From contig CAWHVW010000005.1 in assembly GCA_963832965.1 (NCBI GenBank), positions 248,001-312,000 of the forward strand: a stretch of DNA of 64,000 nt. The letters run 5' to 3'. Of the stretch, positions 38,851 through 48,446 are shown piece after piece; position 1 is the first letter of the stretch, and each line of letters begins with the position of its first letter. The position numbers and the translations under genes were made by a program. The DNA is from CAWACP01 sp963832965 (GTDB lineage: Bacteria > Acidobacteriota > Terriglobia > Bryobacterales > Bryobacteraceae). A model generated the notes under the pieces. It was not told the DNA's origin, ran no database searches, and saw only the letters and a program-made list of their open reading frames with translations.

Positions 38851-41352
38851 TCAGCGCGGATGGAATGGCAGACAAGCGTCGTCGACGGCCTGCTCCAGTC
38901 GTCCTCCGGACGTGCGCGGTGGCCTATACGGCCACGCACACCCTGCCACCAGAGACACCGCCGTCACCGCCCCGCCGTTGTCCGCGGAGAAGATCGTCGT
39001 CAGGCTCCCCGATTGTGTCACCGCCACGGCCATCGGAGAGGATCCGGAAGCGAGCTGCTCCTCCGTCGGGAAGGCGCCATCGCCATTATTCGGGAAATAG
39101 GTGACGTCGGTCTGCCCGCAACAGTGGGCCACGAACAGGGTCGGGCTGCCGTTTCCATTCACGTCCGCCGCCGCGATGGAAACCGGCAGATTCTCCTCGG
39201 TCACCGGCAGAACGGAGGCCTCCTTGAAATTGCCCATGCCATCGCCAAACAGGACGTCGATGGTTTGGGAGGTGCCGTCGCTCACGGCCGCGATATCGGG
39301 TTTGCCGTCGTGGTTGAGGTCGTCAATCATCAGGCTGCTCTGCGCGCCGGCCACCGATTGCATCGGAAACGTGCGTGCGGCCTGGAACGTGCCGTCGCCC
39401 TTGCCGAGAAACACGGCCAGGGCAGTGGATCCGCCAATACCGCTGACCATCACCGCCGCGACGTCGGGAATTCCGTCAGCGTTCAGGTCCCCCGCGGCAA
39501 CCGCCTCCGGGTACATGCCGGCCACCGTCAAAGTGACCGGCGCCTGCAGGGTTCCATCGCCCTTGCCGTGAAACACTTCGACCTCGCCGGGGCCGGTACC
39601 GTAACCTTGATTAACCGCTACGGCCACGTCCAGTTTCCCGTCGCGATTGAAATCCGCCAGCGCGACGCTTTCGGCGGTTTGCTCCAGCGGGGTGTTGATG
39701 GCGGTCTTCAGCGTGCCGTCGCCAGTGCCCGGCAACACGCTGATGCCGGACCCCACTGCCACCACGTCCAATTTTCCGCCCCCGGTCATCTCGCCGATGG
39801 CCACGGCCTGCGCGCCCACGCCGGGCGAGTAGCCCACGGCCGGTTGCAACACGCCCCCCTTCGACAACAGCACCGAAATCTCATTCGACCCTCCCGCGAC
39901 CACGGCGTCCGTCTCCCCGTCGCTGTTCAGGTCCGCGACCGCGATTCCTACCGGCGCTCCGCCAACCAGGTCGAACGGCGGCGCGCCAACCCCGCCCTTC
40001 GGCGACACGATGGTGAACCATAAGCTGTCGGTAATCTGATCGGGAACAATCAAAAGCGAATTCCCGTCGGCGAATTGGTCCACGGCAATCGACGCGGGAG
40101 AATTTCCGGTTGCATAGGCGGCGGGCGGTTGAAACGTGCCGTCGCCCTTGCCGGAAAGAACGATCATCGCGCTGGCGTTTTGGGAAACTGCCACCACGTC
40201 AACGTCGCCGTCATGATTCAGGTCGGCGTCCGCAAGGTAATCCGGCAGAAGCGGAAGAGGCAGCGGGGCGAGAAAGGACTGCTGAAAGCTGCTGCCGGTG
40301 TTGAGCAGAGCGGAGATGCTGCTGTTCGCGACCGAGACGTATCCGCGATTCGCCACAACGAGGTCGGGATGCCCATCATTGTTGAGGTCAACCGCCAGAA
40401 TTGACGACGGGATGCTCTGGGAATCGCCGCCGGTGGCAACCGGGACCGGGGTGCCAAACGTGCCATTGCCGTTTCCAGGCAACACCGCGATCATGGCCGA
40501 AGTCTGGCTGGCGGCGGCGAGGTCCGTTTTTCCATCGCCATTGAAATCGGCTACCGCCAGCGACCCGGGGTTCGCCCCCGCCTGGATCGAGGTCGCTGCT
40601 TGAAATGTTCCGTCGCCGTTGCCAAGCAGTATGGCCACGCTGCCGGGTCCCGATCCGTCGGTTGCCGGATTGCTCACGGCGAGATCGAGTTTGCCGTCAC
40701 GGTTAAAGTCGGCCACGGCGATGGTGCTGTTGTCGGGATCGGGTGAAAAACCGGTGGAGAATTGATCCGTGCTCAGAACGGAGCCGTCGCTCTTGAGCAG
40801 CTCCACTGTAATTCCCGTGGAATTCAGGTAAATCAGATCCGGGATTCCATCGCCGTTCAGGTCGCCGGATGCCGTTCCCTGGGATGCCTGACCGGCTGCG
40901 AGAGTGGCGGTGGAAGCAGGTGCGGGGTTCACGAATAGCGGCGACCCTGGCGATGATGGTTCAGACGTGGCTAATGAACCCAGGTTGCTGTACCACCACT
41001 CGATTCCGCAGAGCTGTTGGAGCACCTCCTGGAGCGTGAACCCGCTCGGCACCGCCTGCCGCTGCGGTTTTTGAAGGCACTTGCTGTAGCGCCATAGCTG
41101 GAAGCTGGGAACGCCAAAAAGCTCCGTGTAAATGATTTGATATCGGTAAGTGCACCCGGTGGCTTTCGAGGTGATGGTGAACTGAAGCAGGGCTCCGCCA
41201 TTAGCCGGCTGCAATTTACTGCAAGGCGCGCCGAACAACGGGCCGTGCAGCAAAAGCGCGAGCCACAACCCGGCGCCTGGCCACCGGCATCCCTGAAGTC
41301 GCTTCTTTACCACACCACTCCGAACCTCCGGATTCTGCTCCGGCTCAGCCAA
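38851..41352 (-). CDS. Large secreted FG-GAP/VCBS-repeat protein
   Basis: An 833-residue protein with a hydrophobic leader (GLWLALLLHGPLFGAPC) and a Cys-containing N-terminal part (about 40-125). About twelve FG-GAP-like units follow, of which about nine keep the Ca2+-binding DxNxDGxxD loop (DLNGDGIPD, DFNRDGKLD, DLNNDGHPD, DLNHDGDVD and others), often followed by LLGNGDGTF. This should fold as a beta-propeller facing the cell exterior. The function is unknown. Its TGA stop overlaps the IS66 target duplication by two bases and survives the insertion. The leader is longer than usual at its start. Confidence 0.87.
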   Translation of the reverse strand: MAEPEQNPEVRSGVVKKRLQGCRWPGAGLWLALLLHGPLFGAPCSKLQPANGGALLQFTITSKATGCTYRYQIIYTELFGVPSFQLWRYSKCLQKPQRQAVPSGFTLQEVLQQLCGIEWWYSNLGSLATSEPSSPGSPLFVNPAPASTATLAAGQASQGTASGDLNGDGIPDLIYLNSTGITVELLKSDGSVLSTDQFSTGFSPDPDNSTIAVADFNRDGKLDLAVSNPATDGSGPGSVAILLGNGDGTFQAATSIQAGANPGSLAVADFNGDGKTDLAAASQTSAMIAVLPGNGNGTFGTPVPVATGGDSQSIPSSILAVDLNNDGHPDLVVANRGYVSVANSSISALLNTGSSFQQSFLAPLPLPLLPDYLADADLNHDGDVDVVAVSQNASAMIVLSGKGDGTFQPPAAYATGNSPASIAVDQFADGNSLLIVPDQITDSLWFTIVSPKGGVGAPPFDLVGGAPVGIAVADLNSDGETDAVVAGGSNEISVLLSKGGVLQPAVGYSPGVGAQAVAIGEMTGGGKLDVVAVGSGISVLPGTGDGTLKTAINTPLEQTAESVALADFNRDGKLDVAVAVNQGYGTGPGEVEVFHGKGDGTLQAPVTLTVAGMYPEAVAAGDLNADGIPDVAAVMVSGIGGSTALAVFLGKGDGTFQAARTFPMQSVAGAQSSLMIDDLNHDGKPDIAAVSDGTSQTIDVLFGDGMGNFKEASVLPVTEENLPVSIAAADVNGNGSPTLFVAHCCGQTDVTYFPNNGDGAFPTEEQLASGSSPMAVAVTQSGSLTTIFSADNGGAVTAVSLVAGCAWPYRPPRTSGGRLEQAVDDACLPFHPR

Positions 41353-41520
41353 TATACACCGTACTTCGATGACCGTTCAAGAGCTGAGCAGCGGTTGTCC
41401 GGCGGGAACCCGGCAAGCCCCGGTGGCGTCCAATGCTTCCAGCGGGAGATGCCGCACGGCCGGCGGGCTGGAATCCGCCGCCGGATTCGGGTATGCTTTA
41501 GCCAAAGGGAAGGGGACGCA

Positions 41521-42294
41521 ATGCTCTCGAGTGTGCTGGTTACCGCTCTGGCGGGGTTGTTTTTCCAGAGCGCGCCGGACGCCGGGTCCGCGGCCGGCCT
41601 GAAGCCGCCAGAACAACCTGCAGCCGTCACGGCGCCCGGCAAACAGCTTCCCCCTGAAGAACTTGCCGACATCTTCATGGCGCGCAAGCGGTATCGGGAG
41701 GCGCTCGAACAATACCAGCGCTGCGATCAGAAGTCGGCGGTAATTGCCAACAAGACCGGCATCGCCTACCACCAGCTTCTGGATCTTTCCATGGCCGCGA
41801 AACAGTATAAGCTGGCCACGCGCCTGGACCATCATTACTCCGAGGCCTTCAATAATCTCGGCACCATCTACTACACCCAGAAAAGCTACCGGCGCGCCAT
41901 CCATCTCTACAAGACCGCGCTGCGTCTGGCGCCGAACTCCGCCACCGTGTACAGCAATCTCGGAAGCGCCTATTTCTCCACCAGCCATTTCAAGGACGCC
42001 ATGGAAGCGTATCGGAAGGCTCTGGATCTGGACCCCGACGTCTTCCTCCACACTTCGGTCAACGGAATTCTGCTGCAGGAGCACCACGTCGAGGACAAGG
42101 CCACGTTCTACTACTTCATGGCCAGGATCTATGCGCAGAAAGGCATGAACGACCGGGCTCTGCAATCCATCCGCAAAGCGCTCGAAGAGGGTTTCAAAGA
42201 TCGCGAGAAGTTCCTGAAGGAGCCCGAGTTCGCGGGCCTGAAAGCCAATCCGGAATTCGTCGAGTTGATGAAGAAAGAGCCGCGTGAGTTGTAG
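41521..42294 (+). CDS. TPR-repeat exported protein
   Basis: A 257-residue protein. A short hydrophobic leader (MLSSVLVTALAGLFFQSAPD) suggests export. At least four tetratricopeptide units span about 55-205, for example AFNNLGTIYYTQKSYRRAIH, TVYSNLGSAYFSTSHFKDAM and EAYRKALDLDP. TPR proteins act as scaffolds. The open frame is longer upstream but the ATG at 41521 is preceded by aaggggacg and starts the leader. It overlaps the next gene by 11 bp, so coupled translation is likely. Confidence 0.82.
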   Translation: MLSSVLVTALAGLFFQSAPDAGSAAGLKPPEQPAAVTAPGKQLPPEELADIFMARKRYREALEQYQRCDQKSAVIANKTGIAYHQLLDLSMAAKQYKLATRLDHHYSEAFNNLGTIYYTQKSYRRAIHLYKTALRLAPNSATVYSNLGSAYFSTSHFKDAMEAYRKALDLDPDVFLHTSVNGILLQEHHVEDKATFYYFMARIYAQKGMNDRALQSIRKALEEGFKDREKFLKEPEFAGLKANPEFVELMKKEPREL

Positions 42295-44089
42295 GCGGGC
42301 TATAAGTCTGCCATGGATTGCCGCTCTGGTCTTCGCGCTCGGCCTGACCGCCTGCCGCCGGAACACCCCGCGCGGCGTGCAGTCAATCGCCATTCTGCCG
42401 TTCGATAATCTGACCTCCAGCCGCGATTACGATTGGTTCGCCTCCGCCGGTCCGGCAATTCTCGACTATCAGCTTTTCGGCCAGCGGGACATGTCGGCGT
42501 TCACCACTTCCACCGTCAACGAGGCCTTGGGGGAACACGCCACCTCGTACCTGCATACGCGATTCCAGGTGGACGGGAACACCCTCGTGCTGGACGCCGC
42601 CGTCGAGGATGCCGCCAGCGGCCGCATGACGATCCACCATTCGTTTCGGGCGAATGACTCGCCACAGGGTGCCCTGGCTGATGTGGATAGTCTGGCGCGC
42701 ATGCTCGCGCCGGCCGCTCGCCGCGTCGGCGCCAGCGCCGCATCCGCCGTTATTCCCTTCGGTCAGGCTCTTTGGAGTGCCGACCAGGACGCGCGTGCCG
42801 CTACGCTGCGGGAAGTAACCACCGTCGCTCCCGATTTCACTCCCGCCTGGCTGGCCCGCATTGAACTGGATGTCCGGCTGCGCGCCCCCGGTGCCTCCAC
42901 CGACATTGCCGCGGCCATCACCCACGCCGACGCGCTCGACCAGGCCCGGCTCCGTTTCCTCTCTGCGTCGCTGGCCGGCGATTCGGCCGCGCAAATCGAC
43001 GCGCTGACCAGCCTCACCCGCCTCGCGCCCGCCCAGGCCAGCGACTGGCGCACTCTGGCCGAGCTGCAGACCAGCACCCGCGACTTCCCTTCCGCCGCAT
43101 TCGCCTGGACCGCCGTCACCAGACTGCAGCCGTGGAACGCCGCCGCCTTCAATCAGCTTGGATACTGCCGGGCCTGGGCCGGCGATGCCGATGGCGCGGT
43201 CAGCGCTCTGGTCGAATATCAACGCCTCGACCCGGGGAGCTCGAATCCGCTCGATTCGCTCGGTGAGGTGCAGTTCCTGCTGGGACGCTATTCCGATGCG
43301 GAAACGAGTTTCCTGAAAGCGCACCAGAAAGATCCGGCCTTCCTCGCGGGTATCGATCTGCTGAAGGCCGCCGAGGCGCGGCTTATGACCGCGGACCCGG
43401 AAGGCGCCGGCCGGACATTCCAGAAGTTCCTCGCCTGGAGACGCAATGCGATGCATGATCCGCTGGCGCCTCTCTGGCAGGCGCAATGGGACTTCCTCGC
43501 CGGGCGGCGGCGTCAGGCTATGTCGGCGCTGGCTGCCTATCTCGCGCAGTTAACCGGCGACAGCCGATCGCGCGCGGAGTCGCAATACGCTTTCTGGTTG
43601 TTTGCCAGCGGTGACGCGGCTGGCGCGCAGGCGCACGCTGACGAAGCGCTGCGAGCCTCGCAAAGTCCCGAATCGCGGGGTATCGCCCTGCTCTGCGGTT
43701 TCCTTGCGCTTCCCTCCGCATCCGCCGCCGAATGGCAGCAACGCGCCACCGTCAGGCTGGCCGGCGCGACGCCCCGGTTTCGCGAGGTCGCTCTCGGGTA
43801 CGCGCTCGCACTGGATCACCACCCGGCCGAGGCTATCCCTTTGCTCGACCGCGTTCTTGCCGCCTCCGCCCCCGGCGACGACGCCCAGCAGCGCGCCATG
43901 CTGGCCTCGGCGTTGCTCGCGCTGGGGAAGCAGGACCAGGCGCGCAAGCTGCTCGGACCAATGCCCATTCCGGTAACCTCCGACGAGGGGGTTTTCTCGG
44001 CTCTGGTGTTTCCCCGATGGCTGGCATGGACGGGGCAGGAATCGAAATTCCGCGCATATTCCGGCGATTTACATCTTGTGTTTGAATAA
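42284..44089 (+). CDS. TPR lipoprotein
   Basis: A 601-residue protein opening at GTG 42284. The signal peptide ends in ALGLTAC, a good lipobox, so the Cys would be lipidated. Residues 30-140 (SIAILPFDNLTSSRDYDWFA) resemble the peptidoglycan-binding/TolB-like N-domain found ahead of TPRs in acidobacterial proteins. The rest is a run of degenerate TPRs (AAFNQLGYCRAWAGDADGAV, GEVQFLLGRYSDAETSFLKA). It probably lines the periplasmic face of a membrane as a scaffold. It overlaps the preceding TPR gene by 11 bp. Confidence 0.8.
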   Translation: MSCRRAISLPWIAALVFALGLTACRRNTPRGVQSIAILPFDNLTSSRDYDWFASAGPAILDYQLFGQRDMSAFTTSTVNEALGEHATSYLHTRFQVDGNTLVLDAAVEDAASGRMTIHHSFRANDSPQGALADVDSLARMLAPAARRVGASAASAVIPFGQALWSADQDARAATLREVTTVAPDFTPAWLARIELDVRLRAPGASTDIAAAITHADALDQARLRFLSASLAGDSAAQIDALTSLTRLAPAQASDWRTLAELQTSTRDFPSAAFAWTAVTRLQPWNAAAFNQLGYCRAWAGDADGAVSALVEYQRLDPGSSNPLDSLGEVQFLLGRYSDAETSFLKAHQKDPAFLAGIDLLKAAEARLMTADPEGAGRTFQKFLAWRRNAMHDPLAPLWQAQWDFLAGRRRQAMSALAAYLAQLTGDSRSRAESQYAFWLFASGDAAGAQAHADEALRASQSPESRGIALLCGFLALPSASAAEWQQRATVRLAGATPRFREVALGYALALDHHPAEAIPLLDRVLAASAPGDDAQQRAMLASALLALGKQDQARKLLGPMPIPVTSDEGVFSALVFPRWLAWTGQESKFRAYSGDLHLVFE

Positions 44090-44109
44090 TAGACGAGGCG
44101 AAGACGGCA

Positions 44110-45780
44110 ATGAAGATGCTGATCGCATCCCTGTTGTTCCTGGTGGCGGCTGCCGCTCAGGCGCCGCCGGCCGCAACACAACCGCCCGATGAAACCGTAA
44201 AGCCGGAGGACCGGTGCTCGGTGGAGGGCACGGTTCTGAACCTGCAAACCGCGGAGCCCTTGAAAAAGGCGCACGTGACGCTCCAGAGCATGGAATCGCA
44301 GAAGTTCAGTGCCCCTTTGGGCGCCATGACAGACGCCGCCGGCCATTTTCTCATCGATGAGGTGGCCCCCGGTAAATACAAAATCGCCGCGGAGCGGAAT
44401 GGCTTCGTGCGCACGGAATACGGATCAAAAGGGCCGGACAAACCGGGAACGCAGATCACTCTTTCGAAGGGGCAAAAGCTGAAGGATATCGACTTCCGGA
44501 TGACACTGAATGGCGTCATTTCGGGCAAAGTTGTGGACGAAGACGGTGAACCCTTGGCGCGAGTCCAGATCATGTTGATGCGGCCCACATACAGCCATGG
44601 GAGGAAGACTCTGGGCAACGGCGTGAACGCGTCCTCCGACGATCGTGGAGAGTATCGCGCTTGGGGTCTGGCGCCGGGTAGATACTACGTCTGCGCCGTG
44701 CGCGCCGGGAACCCGATGCAGGACATGGAGGTGATCAAGGACAATCCTCAGGAGGGCTACGCCCCGGTGTTCTTTCCAAATTCATTGACCAGCGCGCAAA
44801 GTTCCCCGGTGGAGGTGACGGCTGGTGGCGAAGTGAGCGGCATTGATTTCCGGCTGAGTCCGACGCACACGGCCCGCGTCTCCGGCAAAATCGTGAATCC
44901 GCCGGGCGGGAACAGTTTTGTGGTCGCCTTCGTGTCGTTGGTGTCCCGGGAGGACGGAATCGGTTGGAACGCCGGGAAGCATTCGGTCGCCGATGAAAAA
45001 GGCGTATTCGTGTTCCGCAACGTCACGCCCGGGTCGTACACGCTTATGGCGCAATCCGTAGCGCCAGCGAAGCCCGATGCCGAACCGCAAGTCGCGCAAG
45101 CTGCCATCGAGGTGGGTGACTCCAACGTGGAGGGAGTGCAACTAACCCTGGGCGCCGCGCCGGAGATCAGCGGCGTCGTCACCGCCGGGAAGGGAGCCGA
45201 TCTGAAGAATCGCACCCTGATCCTGGTGCTCTCTCCCGAGGACACCTCGCCAATGATGCGGCACCCGTACGGTCAGGTGCAGGACGACGGCACCTTCAAA
45301 CTGAAGCTCGAGGCGCCCGGCCGGTACCACCTTGAGATCGCGTCACTACCGGAAGACTACTACGTCAAGTCCATCCGGTACGGCGACTCGGACTTTCCGA
45401 GCAACGACCTCGATCTAACCAGAGGCGCGACTGGCGGGCAGTTGGCTATCGCGATAGCCGCCAACGCGCCACGCGTCGATGGCGACGTGAAAGACCCCAA
45501 GGATCAGCCCGCGACCAGCGCCACGGTTGTCCTCATCCCAGATCAGCGGGATCTCCATGGCCTTTATCACGTCGCTAATACCGATCAGAACGGCCACTTC
45601 AACATCAAGGGCATCAAGCCGGGAAAGTACAAGTTGTTTGCCTGGGACGATGTGCAGGGGGATCAGTACGAGGATCCCGATTTCCTCAAGCCGTTCGAGG
45701 ACAAGGGTGAGGCCATCGAATTCAGCGAGGGCGACAAATTTTCAAAGGATCTGACGCTGATCGTGTCGGGCAATCAGTAA
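44110..45780 (+). CDS. Secreted carboxypeptidase-regulatory-like (Cna-B type) protein
   Basis: A 556-residue protein with a signal peptide (MKMLIASLLFLVAAAAQAPP). Beta-sandwich units of the CarboxypepD_reg/Cna-B type follow: VEGTVLNLQTAEPLKKAHVT, VISGKVVDEDGEPLARVQIM, then VDGDVKDPKDQPATSATVVL, each closed by a GxYxL/VFA-like strand (GKYKLFAWDDVQGD). It is an extracytoplasmic protein common in Acidobacteriota, without catalytic residues. It follows the TPR lipoprotein by 20 bp and may be co-transcribed. A strong hairpin lies immediately after its stop. Confidence 0.85.
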   Translation: MKMLIASLLFLVAAAAQAPPAATQPPDETVKPEDRCSVEGTVLNLQTAEPLKKAHVTLQSMESQKFSAPLGAMTDAAGHFLIDEVAPGKYKIAAERNGFVRTEYGSKGPDKPGTQITLSKGQKLKDIDFRMTLNGVISGKVVDEDGEPLARVQIMLMRPTYSHGRKTLGNGVNASSDDRGEYRAWGLAPGRYYVCAVRAGNPMQDMEVIKDNPQEGYAPVFFPNSLTSAQSSPVEVTAGGEVSGIDFRLSPTHTARVSGKIVNPPGGNSFVVAFVSLVSREDGIGWNAGKHSVADEKGVFVFRNVTPGSYTLMAQSVAPAKPDAEPQVAQAAIEVGDSNVEGVQLTLGAAPEISGVVTAGKGADLKNRTLILVLSPEDTSPMMRHPYGQVQDDGTFKLKLEAPGRYHLEIASLPEDYYVKSIRYGDSDFPSNDLDLTRGATGGQLAIAIAANAPRVDGDVKDPKDQPATSATVVLIPDQRDLHGLYHVANTDQNGHFNIKGIKPGKYKLFAWDDVQGDQYEDPDFLKPFEDKGEAIEFSEGDKFSKDLTLIVSGNQ

Positions 45781-45824
45781 CGCGGCTGTACGGCCGCTCC
45801 TCCGAAAGCGGTCGTACAGTCGCG
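45781..45824. terminator. Hairpin between convergent genes
   Basis: CGCGGCTGTACGGCCGCT and AGCGGTCGTACAGTCGCG form an 18-bp stem (16 paired) around an 8-nt loop directly after the TAA at 45780. No T-run follows, so it may act as a transcription barrier or mRNA-stability element for either strand. Confidence 0.6.
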
Positions 45825-45870
45825 TTCACTCGCGCCATCGGCTGGAAATCTCCGCGGCGTTCGATCCTGC

Positions 45871-48306
45871 CTACCACTGCGTAATGGCGGGCGTCGGATC
45901 GAAATCGTATCCCCGGCGTTCGACGGTCTTGAGTTTCTCCTGCTGCTTGGCGCCGTACATGCGCCGGTCGGCTTCGCTCAGAAGCTGCTCCGCGTCGTTG
46001 CCGTCCTCCGGATAAAATGAATGCCCAATGCTGAGCGAGAGAATATCTTCCTTGCACACCTCTCGCCCGGCCTCGGCGGCTGCCTCGCGGAGTCGCTGCA
46101 GCGTGGGGGTGAGTGAATCCAGCCGAATCCCGGGCATCACCAGCACGAACTCGTCCCCGCCCATCCGCGCCACATAATCGTATTCGCGGCAGCAGTCCTT
46201 GAACTTCGCGGCTACGCTGCTCAGGACGCGATTGCCCTCCATATGGCCGAAGCGGTCGTTCACCTGCTTGAAGCCGTTCAGGTCGCACACCAGAACCACC
46301 AGCGGCGATTCCTGCCGGCGGCAGCGCGAGATCTCAGCGTCCAGATGCAGGAACAGCGAGCGCGCGTTGGGCAAGCCCGTCATGTAGTCCGTTGCCGCGG
46401 AGCTCTCCGCCTGCTGATAGCGGAGCGCGTTCTCCACCGCCAGCGCCAGCTTCGACGCAACCGCCATGAGGATTCTCAGATGGTCCTTGGTGAATGCGTC
46501 GCGCTCGGCGTGGTAGAGAGTCAATACGCTCACCGGACCAGCCAGCCCGACCAATGGAACCGAGAGGGCGGATCTCATCGTGGTGATCCGCGTGGGGTCG
46601 TTCATGTAGCCGGGTTCCACCGCCGGATTGCCATTGATGATCGGCTTGCGGTTCTCCGCCACCCATCCCGACAAGCCTTGCCCCAGCGGGATCTCCAGCG
46701 ATGAGAACAGGCGGACATTCTCGCCGGTTACGTATTCGGGCCGCAGCAGGTTCTCCCGGAGGACGTAAATCGCCAGGGCGTCGTACGGGATCATCCTCTT
46801 GAGGCGGATTGACAGCAGCGACAGCGTCTCGTTCAGGCTGAGCGAGTTCCCCAAATCCTGGGTCAGTTCGTAGAGATTCTGCACTTCCTGGCGCGCCGCG
46901 GCGATGGAGGCGAGGAAATTCACCTGGTGCGCGGTGCCCGTCGCCGTGGCCTTGTGCGTCTCGAATCCCGCCGCGGGCGCGTCGCCTCGCTCCACGCGCA
47001 CGTCCGTGGAAAGCCGCGTCCGTTCCACATCCCTGGTTCTGGCCATCGTCTCCAGTTCCTGGAATCGCCGTTCCAGAATATTCACCACCTTCGGATCAAA
47101 GCTGACATTGGCCTCCGCGGCCACCCGCTTCATCGCTTCTTCCAGCGGAAGGGCCCGGCGATATTGCCGGTCCGAAGCCAGCGCGTCCAGGCAGTCGACC
47201 GCCGCCAGAATCCTCGCGCCGATGGGAATCTCCTCGCCCCGCAAGCCGTCTGGGTAACCGGTGCCATTCCAGCGTTCGTGATGGGAGCGAACGATCGGCG
47301 TCACCGGATAGGGGAATTGCACGCGCTCGAGAATCTCCGCCCCGACCACCGGGTGGATCTTCATCTTGTCGAACTCTTCGCGGGTCAGGCGGCCGGGCTT
47401 CGAAATGATGTGTTCCGGCACGGCCAGCTTGCCAATATCGTGCAGCAATGACGCGGCGCGCAAAGCTTCCAGCTCGGCTTCGGTAAGGCCCAGTTCCCGG
47501 CCCACCTCGATCGCGTAAACCTGCACTCGTTTCAGGTGATCGTGAGTGGTTTGATCCTTTGCTTCAATGGCCAGCGCCAGCGCTTCAATGGTGCGCAGGT
47601 GCAGCGATGCCATCTCCTGCGCATGTTTCTTCTCCGCTTCGATTCGCCCGAGGTGCGAATTGTAGGATCGGTAGACAATGTAGGAGATCGGAATGATCAC
47701 CAGCGCCGATTGCCAGCCGAACCGGTGCCCGGCATAGCTGGTGATGCCCGCCAGAATCGCGCCCACCAGATAGTAAGGGAACGACCAGAAATAGCAGTCG
47801 TGCCAGATCTGCCGCATCGACTTCCGCTCCGTCAGCGACACCATGGAGGCCATGGGCACCGTGGTCATGGCGAAAAACACCGTCGCCGCGAGCGTCAGCG
47901 TAAGAACAAGGTCCAGTTGCTGCGCCCGGAAAATATGAGCGTGGCAGGTATAGGTGGTCGCGGCGATGGCCAACGCCATGCACGAACCATTGAACAGGAT
48001 CCCCACGGAATCGGTTCTGTGCCGGCTGTCGTAAAGGTACTGGATGAGCGTCGAGGAAACGCCCAGGAACAGCGTTTCCGGCAGGGTGAACTCCAGCACG
48101 CCGAACAGCACGAAGAAGAACAAAGGCGAAACCGTGCCGTTGACCGACGACAGGTTCACCTGCAGCCGTGACGCCACTAACGCAGCAACCAGAAAGAATG
48201 TGTAGCGGAAGCCGTTCTCGGGGTTCCAGAGGAGCAGCTCGGAGAAAAGTACAAGCGCGCCCAGTACAATGATGCTGATCGAAAAAACTTTCGTTTTCAA
48301 CGACAT
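45871..48306 (-). CDS. Membrane c-di-GMP enzyme: HD-GYP, GAF and GGDEF domains
   Basis: An 811-residue protein. Residues 1-215 hold about six membrane helices. The HD-GYP phosphodiesterase domain spans about 235-415, with LLHDIGKL (H289-D290), the later His residues and GTGYPDG (GYP 350-352). A GAF domain lies at about 485-625 and a GGDEF domain at about 630-790 with the intact active site RMGGDEFVLV (716-720) and an I-site RxxD at 707-710. It can thus in principle both make and degrade c-di-GMP. The frame continues upstream to 48396, but ATG 48306 starts a typical membrane N-terminus. Confidence 0.93.
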   Translation of the reverse strand: MSLKTKVFSISIIVLGALVLFSELLLWNPENGFRYTFFLVAALVASRLQVNLSSVNGTVSPLFFFVLFGVLEFTLPETLFLGVSSTLIQYLYDSRHRTDSVGILFNGSCMALAIAATTYTCHAHIFRAQQLDLVLTLTLAATVFFAMTTVPMASMVSLTERKSMRQIWHDCYFWSFPYYLVGAILAGITSYAGHRFGWQSALVIIPISYIVYRSYNSHLGRIEAEKKHAQEMASLHLRTIEALALAIEAKDQTTHDHLKRVQVYAIEVGRELGLTEAELEALRAASLLHDIGKLAVPEHIISKPGRLTREEFDKMKIHPVVGAEILERVQFPYPVTPIVRSHHERWNGTGYPDGLRGEEIPIGARILAAVDCLDALASDRQYRRALPLEEAMKRVAAEANVSFDPKVVNILERRFQELETMARTRDVERTRLSTDVRVERGDAPAAGFETHKATATGTAHQVNFLASIAAARQEVQNLYELTQDLGNSLSLNETLSLLSIRLKRMIPYDALAIYVLRENLLRPEYVTGENVRLFSSLEIPLGQGLSGWVAENRKPIINGNPAVEPGYMNDPTRITTMRSALSVPLVGLAGPVSVLTLYHAERDAFTKDHLRILMAVASKLALAVENALRYQQAESSAATDYMTGLPNARSLFLHLDAEISRCRRQESPLVVLVCDLNGFKQVNDRFGHMEGNRVLSSVAAKFKDCCREYDYVARMGGDEFVLVMPGIRLDSLTPTLQRLREAAAEAGREVCKEDILSLSIGHSFYPEDGNDAEQLLSEADRRMYGAKQQEKLKTVERRGYDFDPTPAITQW

Positions 48307-48446
48307 GCAGTTTGACTTCAGTCGCCTCGCCCGGCCGGATACACTGCTCCCCAGGTGCCTGGTCAGTTTTCTATCGACCCTCCGGGTTCGCGGCATTAGC
48401 GCGATCCAGGGAAGGAGCTGGAAATGTACAAAAAGGGTGCCGGGTA

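Noticed and set aside
38860..40023. 387-codon plus-strand frame opposite the FG-GAP gene
   Set aside because: It reflects the repeated Asp/Gly codons of the real gene read in antisense.
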